Below, in pieces: positions 7,498 to 14,608 of a DNA stretch of 16,239 nucleotides; within the stretch, counting starts at the first letter, position 1, and each line of letters opens with the position of its first letter. The notes under the pieces are model-generated. The model was not told the DNA's origin and searched no databases. It saw nothing but the letters and a program-made list of their open reading frames with translations. This DNA comes from JAXDLK01 sp034666665 (GTDB lineage: Bacteria > Desulfobacterota > Binatia > JACPRU01). Location of the stretch: the NCBI GenBank assembly GCA_034666665.1, contig JAXDLK010000242.1, forward strand, positions 1 to 16,239. Direction: 5' to 3'. A program made the translations under genes and the position numbers.

Positions 7498-9378
7498 ATG
7501 AATTTGGTCACGCCGATGGCAGCACGGCGATGGCGCGGGGCTCGCCCGGCCTTCGCGGCCCCACTCGCGGTGATCCTCGTCATGGGGCTGCCGCACGCCG
7601 GGTTCTCCCAGACCTCGCCCGGGCGCGTCGACGCATGCACCCTGATGGGCACGTGTAACTCGGTCTGCCGCGAGGTCGGCGACGCCTGCACGACGTCCTG
7701 GATCGGCGCGGCACACGACGCCGCCTGCTGCAGCGGATGCTGCGAGACGCTCGTCGCCTCGACCTCCGGCATGTGCGTGGCCGCTTCGCAGTGCGGCGGC
7801 CCGATGCCGACGCCGACGAACACGTTCACGCCGGGCCCCACCCGGACGCCGACGCGCACCGGAACGCCCGCTCCGATCGGGACGCCGACGCCCGTGCGGA
7901 CGCCGACGCCGCTCTCACCGCGGCCGACGGTTTCGGAAGCCTCCGCGACACGTACTCCCGAGCCCACCCCGGCACCCTCGCAGGCAAACTCCGGCTCCTA
8001 CGAGCCACACGAGTACATCCGTATCGCCTCCGACGCCGCCTTCCTGACGCCGCTCAGCGGAGTCGTGCGCGGCTCGGGATCAGCCGCAGATCCCTACGTG
8101 ATCGAGGGATGGGACATCGTGGGATACAGCGGTGGCATTTACGTTGCGCATACCCGAGCTCACCTCGTAATCCGCGCAAACCGCATCGTCGGCGGAACGG
8201 ACTACGGCATATCTCTCGACGATGTAGACAACGTCACGGTCGAGGAAAACGTTCTCTCCGACGACAAACTCGGGGTCTCGGTGGCCACGTCGCGTGGTGT
8301 GGCGATCCGAGACAATTTCGTAGAGCAGCAGTGGCACAAATTGGATGCCGGGTTTCAAGTGACGGACAGTCATGGGGTCGCGATCTCCGGCAACGACCTT
8401 CGCGCCATCGCTCGAGGGTCGGCGGAGGGGCGCTCGTATGCGATCGAGGTGACCGGCTCGCAACCGGGAGCCTCGGGCGACGTGGTCGTGGCGGGAAACG
8501 ACATCGACCGATGCGAGCAAGGTATCTTCGTCGCGGTATCGGATGGGGTGACGATCGCAGGCAACCGCATCCGTCGCGTCCCGAACAACCCGCTCACGGT
8601 TGCCAGCTCGACCTCGGTCGAGATCGTCGAGAACGACGTCCGTGACACGGGCGACGAGGGCATCGAGATCGTGCCTCTCGGGGGGGAAGACGCACCGATC
8701 CCGGCCACGGCGCCGCCCACGTCCGGGGTCGTCATCGCGCGGAACACGCTCGCCAACAACCGCGACATCGGCATCAAGATCGACACGGCTGTGTCGGGCG
8801 GCTTGACGATCACCGGCAACCACGTCGAGGGAAACGCAGACGGCATCGCCGTGCTCTGTGCCGCCGATCGGGCCGAGGTCACCGACAACACGATCCTCGA
8901 CAACCGTTGTGGCTACGCTCAGGGCTCGACCGCGGAGTATTTCGGCAACGGCATCACCTTCAAGATCTGCTCGGGGTTCGGTGAAGGTCTCGTGGCGCGC
9001 AATCGCATCCGGGGACACCGGCGCGGAATCGTCGACGTGAACTGTCGCCAGGGATGCCGCTTCGAGTCGAACGAGGTGCTCGGGAACGAAGCGGGAATCA
9101 TCGCGATGACGGCGGCTACGACGGTCGTATCGGGCAATCGGATCGCCGGCAACGGCATCGGGATCGATGGCTCGTCGATATCGCAGGGCTGGAGATACGA
9201 TGCTCGCGGAAACTGGTGGGGATCCGCCAGCGGACCCGGAGGAGGTGGCCCGGGGTCGGGGGACCTCGTTACCTCGAACGTCGACTTCGCGCCTTGGGCG
9301 CAACAGGCGCTCGCTGCCGGCCCTGCCGGTGGATCGTCCGCCCCGATCAACGCCGGCGCCTGCCCGGCGTCCCCCTGA
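7498..9378 (+). CDS. Secreted modular protein: Cys-rich head, Thr/Pro linker, NosD-like right-handed beta-helix
   Basis: A 626-residue exported protein. Residues 1-38 look like a signal peptide: basic ARRWRGAR, a hydrophobic stretch around 18-30, and probable cleavage near AGFSQ. Residues 47-99 hold ten cysteines (47, 53, 57, 64, 77, 78, 81, 82, 93, 99), enough for five disulfides, including a CCSGCC core. Residues 102-160 are a Thr/Pro linker. From about 170 onward is a right-handed parallel beta-helix of the NosD/CASH type. It opens with SGVVRGSGSAADPYVIEGW and continues with many N-x-I/V and G-I turns such as GNDIDRCEQGI and GNRIRR. It closes with the NWWGSASGP ... VDFAPW cap (about 572-601) seen at the end of many beta-helices. 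Such folds serve as polysaccharide lyases, epimerases or binding proteins; no catalytic residues can be assigned. It stands alone on the plus strand between two glycosyltransferase operons, so action on the exported glycan is inferred. ATG starts at 7486 and 7516 and a TTG at 7504 are alternatives. Confidence 0.9.
   Translation: MNLVTPMAARRWRGARPAFAAPLAVILVMGLPHAGFSQTSPGRVDACTLMGTCNSVCREVGDACTTSWIGAAHDAACCSGCCETLVASTSGMCVAASQCGGPMPTPTNTFTPGPTRTPTRTGTPAPIGTPTPVRTPTPLSPRPTVSEASATRTPEPTPAPSQANSGSYEPHEYIRIASDAAFLTPLSGVVRGSGSAADPYVIEGWDIVGYSGGIYVAHTRAHLVIRANRIVGGTDYGISLDDVDNVTVEENVLSDDKLGVSVATSRGVAIRDNFVEQQWHKLDAGFQVTDSHGVAISGNDLRAIARGSAEGRSYAIEVTGSQPGASGDVVVAGNDIDRCEQGIFVAVSDGVTIAGNRIRRVPNNPLTVASSTSVEIVENDVRDTGDEGIEIVPLGGEDAPIPATAPPTSGVVIARNTLANNRDIGIKIDTAVSGGLTITGNHVEGNADGIAVLCAADRAEVTDNTILDNRCGYAQGSTAEYFGNGITFKICSGFGEGLVARNRIRGHRRGIVDVNCRQGCRFESNEVLGNEAGIIAMTAATTVVSGNRIAGNGIGIDGSSISQGWRYDARGNWWGSASGPGGGGPGSGDLVTSNVDFAPWAQQALAAGPAGGSSAPINAGACPASP
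7801..7980 (+). repeat. Thr/Pro-rich low-complexity coding repeat (linker)
   Basis: An in-frame stretch coding for degenerate T-P-T and G-T-P units. The 11-base word GGACGCCGACG recurs exactly at 7844-7854, 7880-7890 and 7898-7908, spaced 36 and 18 bases, so the reading frame is kept. It encodes a flexible, possibly O-glycosylated linker between the cysteine-rich head and the beta-helix. Such repeats can change length by slippage without a frameshift. Confidence 0.8.
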
Positions 9379-10284
9379 TCAACGGGAGCGGCCGGCCCGC
9401 CCCTCGAGAAGATAACCGAGGTGCCAGGCGCTGTTCGCCAGGGCCTGAGCAGTTGCGCGCCAGTCCCCTGTCCCTAGGCACCTCGGCACCGTCGAGAGCG
9501 GCCACAATACGTGCCGGAGAGTCGAGTCCTCGCGCGTACGTTCGCCGCTGATCCGCTGATAGAGACAGACGGAGCGACCGTTCGCGTAGCTCCGGCGAAT
9601 CAGGAACGAGAAGCGCTGCCGGTCGGGGGGGATGACGTGCCGGACGATGGCTCGCGGCTCGTATCGAACGATGCGGCCGCCCTGGATCACGCGGTGGCAA
9701 AATTCGGTGTCGCCGTGTGAGAGAAGACTCCGGCCCCGGCGATCCAGGTCCGGATGAAAGCCCCCGAAGTGCCGGAACGTCTCTGCGGTGAAGCCCATGT
9801 TCGTGCCGATCAGGTACGGAAATTTCTCCACGCGGCAGGCCTCGTGCCCGAGGTCGAACGCTGCGAGCAGCTTGTGGAACCCGGGGTAGAGCCACCACGG
9901 CCGCGGTCCCTCCCAGAGGAGCTCCACGGGACCGCCGGCGCCGGACACCGACGGATCCGCGAACGTCGCGAGCAGGGTCTCGAGCCAGATGGGGTCCGCG
10001 CGGGCGTCGTCGTCGAGGAAAACGATGATTTCGCCCGCAGCTTCGGCGATTCCGCGGTTGCGCGCGTGGTCGAGGCCGATCCGATCTTCGCGCAGGTACC
10101 GGGAACGGGTGCTCGACGTCGCCTGCCAGCTCGCCACCACCTCGGCGGTCCCGTCGGTGCTGGCGTTATCGACGACCAGCACCTCGAACTCTCCTGCCGG
10201 GAATCCCTGTCTGCTGAGGCTGTCGAGCGATCCCCCGAGGAGCGCCGACCGATTGCGCGTGCAGACGATCACCGAAGCTTTCAT
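9379..10284 (-). CDS. GT2-family glycosyltransferase
   Basis: A 301-residue GT-A glycosyltransferase of family GT2. Visible motifs are ASVIVCTRNRSALL (3-16), VLVVDNASTDGT (35-46), HARNRGI (73-79), metal-binding DDD at 91-93 (FLDDDARADPIWL), and HGDTEF at 190-195 as the acceptor-side acidic motif. A tail RHVIPPDRQRFSFLIRRSYANG (about 215-236) closely parallels RHHVPPERLTRAFFRRRFYYGG of the GT2 at 6376-7275, so the two belong to the same subfamily. It is the last gene of the second operon, starts in a 4-base ATGA overlap with the preceding GT4, and its stop codon touches the stop codon of the convergent beta-helix gene. It probably adds one sugar of the repeat unit; donor unknown. Confidence 0.93.
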   Translation of the reverse strand: MKASVIVCTRNRSALLGGSLDSLSRQGFPAGEFEVLVVDNASTDGTAEVVASWQATSSTRSRYLREDRIGLDHARNRGIAEAAGEIIVFLDDDARADPIWLETLLATFADPSVSGAGGPVELLWEGPRPWWLYPGFHKLLAAFDLGHEACRVEKFPYLIGTNMGFTAETFRHFGGFHPDLDRRGRSLLSHGDTEFCHRVIQGGRIVRYEPRAIVRHVIPPDRQRFSFLIRRSYANGRSVCLYQRISGERTREDSTLRHVLWPLSTVPRCLGTGDWRATAQALANSAWHLGYLLEGRAGRSR

Positions 10285-11363
10285 CGAGAGCCCGCCAGCG
10301 CGCGGACATAGACCCCGCGAACGGCGTCGGCAACCACGTGCCAGTCGAACTCGCGGACGGCGCGACGGCGCGAGGCCTGGCCGAGACTAGCGCGCAGGGC
10401 GGCATCGTTCCGCATGCGCCGAATCGCCGCGATCAGGCCCTCCGCATCACTCGGCGCGGACAACAGCGAGTTCGCGGCGTCGCAGTAGTCGCGGACACCG
10501 CCCACGTCGGTTGCGACGACCGGGAGGCCGCACGCCATCGCCTCGAGCAGTGCGTTGTTGGCGGTGGCGTCGATGACCGGCAGTAGGAAGAGGCTCGCAC
10601 GCCGGTACGCGTCGCGAAACTCGTCCTCCCCGAGCGCCGTCGAAACGGAGACGTTCTCGGGGCCGGAGAACTCACGGGCCTTGCCGGGCCCGACCACGAG
10701 CTCGAAGCGCACGCCTTCCGGGGCGAGCACGCCGATCACGCGTTTCAAACATTCGAAGTCGCGGAGCCAGGAGCCCACGAATAGACAGCGGAAGTCGGCC
10801 GCTGGCATCGGGCCGGGGCTGAAGAAGTCCGTATCCACGCCATGGGGCACGAAAGTCACGCGCTCGGGGCTGACGAGCGAAGACAAGAACGCAGCCTGTT
10901 CACGGCCGACGGCAATGACGGCATCGAGGCGTTTGAGATGACGCGCGTCCCTGACGAATTCGCCGAAGCGCGCCGGCGGCTGATGATAGGTCGCGATCAA
11001 GACGCTGCCGCGGAGCCGCGGAAAGTAGCCTCCGAATCGATAGCTCTCCTCCGCGAATAGATGGTGCACGACCGCGCCGCACGCGAATGCGAGCGTGGGT
11101 ACCAGCGAGAGCTCTTGCAGCAGGCGTTCCCGGCCGTACCAGTGCAAGCCGACGGAACGAACCACACGGGCACGAAAGCTCTCGCGGGCGAGCGAGCTGA
11201 CGGCGGACGACGCGCGCGCTACGGCCGGAGGCAGACTGGCATGTTCGATCGGCGCATCGAGAAAACGCGCGAGTGATTCATACCCGGAATGCGCGGCATG
11301 GTAACGACGCTGCGGGCCGACGAACACCACGCGCGAGAACGGGCGGCCATCGGAGTCCTTCAT
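10281..11363 (-). CDS. GT4-family glycosyltransferase with altered EX7E motif
   Basis: A 360-residue GT-B glycosyltransferase. The C-terminal half shows VPHGVDTDFFSPG (172-184), CLFVGSWLRDFECL (193-206), LVVGPGKA (222-229) and ANNALLEAMACGLPVVATDVGGVRDYCD (268-295), which place it in GT4. The usual first glutamate of EX7E falls on Ala266, next to Asp265, while the second glutamate is kept as Glu274; this variant recurs in a subset of GT4 proteins, so activity is not excluded. The N-terminal domain is shorter and less typical, with WYGRERLLQEL at 75-85 and HHLFAEESYRFGGYF near 100-114. Starts at 11363 in an ATGA overlap with the upstream GT2, and ends in an ATGA overlap with the next GT2. A longer in-frame reading only shadows the upstream gene. 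Specificity unknown. Confidence 0.9.
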   Translation of the reverse strand: MKDSDGRPFSRVVFVGPQRRYHAAHSGYESLARFLDAPIEHASLPPAVARASSAVSSLARESFRARVVRSVGLHWYGRERLLQELSLVPTLAFACGAVVHHLFAEESYRFGGYFPRLRGSVLIATYHQPPARFGEFVRDARHLKRLDAVIAVGREQAAFLSSLVSPERVTFVPHGVDTDFFSPGPMPAADFRCLFVGSWLRDFECLKRVIGVLAPEGVRFELVVGPGKAREFSGPENVSVSTALGEDEFRDAYRRASLFLLPVIDATANNALLEAMACGLPVVATDVGGVRDYCDAANSLLSAPSDAEGLIAAIRRMRNDAALRASLGQASRRRAVREFDWHVVADAVRGVYVRALAGSR

Positions 11364-12301
11364 GAGCGGTCTCGCAGCCGCTGGTCGCGAGCATCGTCGG
11401 TCATCGACGCTGGAGCCGGCCCCCAGCGACCGACGAGAAAATGCAGCAAGGCGGTGGCGGCAGCCGCCTGCACGGCTCGCCGGCGACTCGCATCCGGAGT
11501 CGCGCGGATCACATGCCACGCGTAGTGGAGCGCATCTGCGTACGCACGGGGTCGCTTCGTCGGCGCGAAGTGCAGCCGCGCGAAAAGCAGCATGTTTCTG
11601 ATGAAGTAGTACGCGTACAACGGCGAAAAGAACCCCTGGAACGAAGGCGACCGGACGTGATGGACGCGCGAGCGGGGGGCGATCACCGGCCGAAATCCTG
11701 CCGCTCGTACCCGCGCGGACCAGTCGGTGTCCTCCCACGTGAGGAAGAACCGCTCGTCGAGGAGCCCGATGCGGTCGAGCATCCGACGGCTCATCATCAG
11801 CGCGCACCCGGGAACATACCCAACGTCGAGCGGCTCGTCGCGTTCGAGCACCGAGCGGTCGGTTCGCTCGCGAACTCGAAACGGGCGCTCTTGCAGGTCG
11901 CCACCCGCGTACCAGAAGTCCTGCTTGCCGCCGGCGCGGTACACGAGCGGTCCCGCCACGCCGATTCGGGGATCGTTCTCGATGGTCGATCGGAGCTCGG
12001 CGATCGTTCCGGGCACGACGGCAGCGTCGTTGTTCAGTACGAAGACGAAGTCCGCCCCGGCATCCCGCGCGCGTCGAATCCCCAGGTTGTTGCCGCCGGC
12101 GTATCCCAGGTTCGCGCCCGCCTCGATGAGGTCTACCCACGGGAACTCGCCGCGCAGCACGGCCGGCGAGCCATCCTCCGACGCGTTGTCGACGACGATC
12201 ACGTGCGACCATTCGCCGGCAACGGCTCCCAGCGACCGCAGGCACTCGCGGGTGTCGGCGAGACCGTTCCAGTTGACGATCACGACGGCGGTGCCGCTCA
12301 T
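11360..12301 (-). CDS. GT2-family glycosyltransferase, rhamnosyltransferase-like (WbbL/COG1216 type)
   Basis: A 313-residue GT-A glycosyltransferase. It begins with VVIVNWNGLADTRECLRSL (6-24), the N-W-N-G signature of the COG1216 group that contains WbbL-type rhamnosyltransferases. It continues with VIVVDNASEDGS (34-45), ANLGYAGGNNLGI (63-75), metal-binding NND at 90-92 (FVLNNDAAV), GYVPGCALMMSR (161-172) and FFLTWEDTDWSARVR (185-199). The distance between these blocks is normal for the group. It does not closely resemble the other two GT2 proteins here, which carry DDD. A dTDP-rhamnose donor is a reasonable guess from family membership but not shown by the sequence. It overlaps both neighbours by ATGA. 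Confidence 0.93.
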   Translation of the reverse strand: MSGTAVVIVNWNGLADTRECLRSLGAVAGEWSHVIVVDNASEDGSPAVLRGEFPWVDLIEAGANLGYAGGNNLGIRRARDAGADFVFVLNNDAAVVPGTIAELRSTIENDPRIGVAGPLVYRAGGKQDFWYAGGDLQERPFRVRERTDRSVLERDEPLDVGYVPGCALMMSRRMLDRIGLLDERFFLTWEDTDWSARVRAAGFRPVIAPRSRVHHVRSPSFQGFFSPLYAYYFIRNMLLFARLHFAPTKRPRAYADALHYAWHVIRATPDASRRRAVQAAAATALLHFLVGRWGPAPASMTDDARDQRLRDRS

Positions 12302-13542
12302 CGGCGCATCCGCCGCCGGAGAACGTCTGCATGGATGTCCTCGATCTCGCGGGCGTGCTCGGTCATCGACTTGACGCTTGGTATCGTCGTCGCGGCGAGA
12401 GCGATGCGATGCGGATCGGTTGCGAGGTCACGGGCGGCGGCGGCCAATGCTGCGGGGTCGTCGGGCGCCACGAGCCAGCCGCCACCCGACTCGAGCAGCT
12501 CCTCCATGCCTCCGAGGCGGCTGGCGATCACGGGGGTGCCGAAATGAAAGGCCTCGAGGATCGTCAGCGGCTGGTTCTCGTACCAGATCGACGGCACCAC
12601 GAGCACGTCGATCTCGGCGTAGGCGGCCGGCTTCACCTGATCGGCCAAAGTTCCTGCCAGTCGAACATTCGGAAGGGGAGTCGCAATCGCGCGGACGGTA
12701 GGCTCGACATCCCGTTGGAGCTGCCCCCAGATCGTGAAGTCGGCCTCCGGCACCCTGCGAGCGGCCTCCAGCAGAACGAAGATGCCCTTGTGCAGCGCCG
12801 GGTTGCCGATGAATGCGAAGCGCCGCCGCCGCGACTGGGTCTTCGCGTGCGCGGCGCCGAGGTCGGGCAAACCGTAGCCGAGCACCTGAAGCTTCCGATC
12901 GGGAATCCCGGCCGCCGCCAGGCGATCGCGTACCGTACGGGAAGGGGAGAGCACACGATCGACGTGACGGACGGCTCGCCGCAGGTGGATCGGCCGCACG
13001 AAGGCGAAGTAGGCCTCGGTCAGCCGCCGGCGTACGAACATGGCCGGGTTCCAACCCGGATAGCGCTCCCGTGCCATGTCGCTGCCGCACCGCCCGCAGC
13101 CGCTGCGCGATGGTCCCGGGCACAACCGATCAGCGGTGGTACGAAGAATAAGCCTCGGGCAAGTTAGAAAGAATTCGTGAACCGTCTGGATCACGGGGAT
13201 CCCGCGCGCGGCCGCGCGGCGTGGAAGGCTCGGAGACAGGCGATAAAGGTCTTGGACGTGTACGATCGCCGGCGAAACCTCTTCCAGCACCCGGTCGAAC
13301 GCATGCCCGATCGCACGCTCGGCCTCGGACCCGGGATACAATTCCGTGTTGGGCACCGTCTCGAAGACGCGTGGCGAGTGGTCGCTCTCTCGCCAGCGGC
13401 CTTGCAGCGGCATCCGTGGGCCGGTGCAGAAGATCGAGAGCTCATGGCGAGCCGCGAGCTCTCGTGCGAGATGATGCTCGTAGAACTCGCTGCCTCCGAT
13501 GCTCCGCTCGTAGAGGTCCTTTTGAACGAAGAGGATCCGCAT
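12298..13542 (-). CDS. GT4-family glycosyltransferase with cysteine cluster
   Basis: A 414-residue GT-B glycosyltransferase of family GT4, first gene of the second operon. The N-terminus MRILFVQKDLYERSIGGSEF has the typical GG-x-E loop. VQDLYRLSPSLP (96-107) and VIQTVHEFFLTCPR (117-130) are followed by four cysteines, 128, 141, 149 and 152, which could bind a metal and recur in some GT4 proteins. The donor domain shows FAFIGNPALHKGI (242-254), FTIWGQ (269-274) and the EX7E pair Glu322/Glu330 in YENQPLTILEAFHFGTPVIAS. The ATG at 13542 fits the family N-terminus exactly; an upstream in-frame reading adds no domain. No ribosome-binding site is apparent, and a -10-like box lies close upstream. 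Specificity unknown. Confidence 0.93.
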   Translation of the reverse strand: MRILFVQKDLYERSIGGSEFYEHHLARELAARHELSIFCTGPRMPLQGRWRESDHSPRVFETVPNTELYPGSEAERAIGHAFDRVLEEVSPAIVHVQDLYRLSPSLPRRAAARGIPVIQTVHEFFLTCPRLILRTTADRLCPGPSRSGCGRCGSDMARERYPGWNPAMFVRRRLTEAYFAFVRPIHLRRAVRHVDRVLSPSRTVRDRLAAAGIPDRKLQVLGYGLPDLGAAHAKTQSRRRRFAFIGNPALHKGIFVLLEAARRVPEADFTIWGQLQRDVEPTVRAIATPLPNVRLAGTLADQVKPAAYAEIDVLVVPSIWYENQPLTILEAFHFGTPVIASRLGGMEELLESGGGWLVAPDDPAALAAAARDLATDPHRIALAATTIPSVKSMTEHAREIEDIHADVLRRRMRR

Positions 13543-13557
13543 GGTGGTGGCGCGGAA

Positions 13558-13563
13558 ACTATA
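13558..13563 (-). promoter_or_regulatory. Possible -10 box (TATAGT) of the GT4-GT2-GT4-GT2 operon
   Basis: TATAGT on the minus strand differs from the sigma-70 -10 consensus at one position and is a rare AT-rich word in this GC-rich region. The hexamer 17 bases upstream (TTCGCC) is a poor -35 box. If used, transcription would start about 8-10 bases before the ATG at 13542, giving an almost leaderless transcript, which fits the absence of a Shine-Dalgarno there. Confidence 0.3.
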
Positions 13564-13672
13564 GACGCCTCGCCGCGACGGGCGAAGCCCGCACACAAAG
13601 CCTCTCGATGGTTGCGGCTCGCCGAAGGTGGCAAGAGTATGGCGAGCGCGCGAACACGGGTTCGGCGGTAGT

Positions 13673-13676
13673 GAGG
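13673..13676 (+). promoter_or_regulatory. Ribosome-binding site of the sulfotransferase gene
   Basis: GAGG ends 8 bases before the ATG at 13685, good spacing, and the intervening GGAAGAG is also purine-rich. This supports the 13685 start over an in-frame ATG at 13628, which would add 19 residues ahead of the conserved first beta strand. Confidence 0.55.
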
Positions 13677-13684
13677 CGGAAGAG

Positions 13685-14608
13685 ATGACGCGGGGAATCC
13701 TCGTCACCGGAGCTCACCGCTCCGGCACGACGTGGGTCGGCCGCACCCTCGCAACCGCGACGGGTGTCGTTTACGTCCACGAGCCGTTCAACGTCTCGTC
13801 ACCGCCGACAGTCGGCGTGTTTCCTCTGCGGATGCCGCGCTGGTACATGCGTCTTTCGGGCGATGGCGGCCCGTATCGTCGGGCGTTTCGGCGAACCCTG
13901 GAGCTTCGCTTCGGCTGGATCGCCGCGCTGATGGCATCACGCCGTCCGGCCGACGTTCGGCAGACGTTTTCCGAGTGGCGGCGTTGGTCGCACGCGCGCA
14001 GGCGCGGTGCCCGCGTGCTGATCAAGGATCCGATTGCGCTTCTCTCCGCCGAGTGGTTGGCGAGCAACTTCCCGCTGGACGTCATCGTCTTGATCCGACA
14101 CCCCGCGGCCGTGGCGGCGAGCCTCAAGCGGCTCGACTGGTGGTTCGCGTTCGGCGAGCTCGAGTCACAGCCGGCGGTGATGGAGATTCTGCCGGCGAGC
14201 TTCGCAGAGGAAATCCGCGACTTCGCGCGGAACGACCGGGACATCGTGGACCAGGCGGCTCTCGTGTGGAAGATCCTTTACTACGTGATCGACGGCTACC
14301 GGCACCGGCACCCCGACTGGACTTTCGTTCGCCACGAGGATCTCGCCCAGGACCCGGAGCGAGGCTTTCGGGAGCTTTTCGATCGCGTGAGCCTCGAGTT
14401 CACCGACGACGTTCGGCAGCGGATCGAGCAGGGGAGCGCAGACGAGAATCCACGCGATGCGGCGCCCGGTCGCATCCTTCACCTGGAGCGGGCAAGCCGC
14501 GCGCTCGTCTCGAGCTGGAAGGACCTCCTGAACCCGGAGGAGATCGATCGCGTTCGCGGCATCGTCGAGCCGTTGTCACGGGGGTTCTATGGCGACGACG
14601 AATGGTAG
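13685..14608 (+). CDS. PAPS-dependent sulfotransferase family protein
   Basis: A 307-residue sulfotransferase that would transfer sulfate from 3'-phosphoadenosine-5'-phosphosulfate to a hydroxyl group. The 5'-phosphosulfate loop is GAHRSGTTWVGR at 9-20, right after the first beta strand. The 3'-phosphate motif is Arg138 to Ser146 in IRHPAAVAASLKR. HEPFNVSS (32-39), VLIKDPIALLSAEWL (111-125) and the C-terminal SWKDLLNPEEIDRVRGI (277-293) match the order seen in bacterial carbohydrate sulfotransferases. The start at 13685 is backed by a GAGG eight bases upstream. It overlaps the following DUF6473-like gene by 20 bases, so the two are probably co-translated, and it lies divergent to the second glycosyltransferase operon. 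The likely acceptor is a sugar of the glycan built by this locus (inference). The supply of PAPS must come from genes outside the window. Confidence 0.9.
   Translation: MTRGILVTGAHRSGTTWVGRTLATATGVVYVHEPFNVSSPPTVGVFPLRMPRWYMRLSGDGGPYRRAFRRTLELRFGWIAALMASRRPADVRQTFSEWRRWSHARRRGARVLIKDPIALLSAEWLASNFPLDVIVLIRHPAAVAASLKRLDWWFAFGELESQPAVMEILPASFAEEIRDFARNDRDIVDQAALVWKILYYVIDGYRHRHPDWTFVRHEDLAQDPERGFRELFDRVSLEFTDDVRQRIEQGSADENPRDAAPGRILHLERASRALVSSWKDLLNPEEIDRVRGIVEPLSRGFYGDDEW

Larger units (their letters stand above)
13543..13684. other. Divergent intergenic region between GT4 and sulfotransferase genes
   Basis: These 142 bases must hold start signals for the second operon (leftward) and for the sulfotransferase pair (rightward). 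A TATAGT box lies close to the leftward start, and a short perfect hairpin, CGGGC-GAA-GCCCG at 13579-13591, lies just upstream of it. Rightward, only weak promoter-like words are present (TTGCGG followed 17 bases later by GAGTAT), which I would not call a promoter. Confidence 0.5.

Noticed and set aside
7801..7980. Repeat of GGACGCCGACG words as a CRISPR or regulatory array
   Set aside because: The repeats are short, in frame and encode a Thr/Pro linker; there are no regular spacers.
8080..9303. Long open reading frame of 407 codons on the minus strand opposite the beta-helix gene
   Set aside because: Composition is Arg/Asp/Val-rich with no domain or motif; it is a codon-bias shadow of a well-supported plus-strand gene.
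11364..12332. N-terminal extension on the GT4 at 10281-11363
   Set aside because: It is an out-of-frame reading of the upstream GT2 gene; the ATGA start at 11363 is better.
11441..12547. Plus-strand frame of 368 codons
   Set aside because: It crosses the junction of two well-supported minus-strand glycosyltransferases and has no recognisable domain.
13607..13640. Plus-strand promoter TTGCGG / GAGTAT before the sulfotransferase gene
   Set aside because: Each hexamer matches consensus at only about three positions, which is expected by chance.
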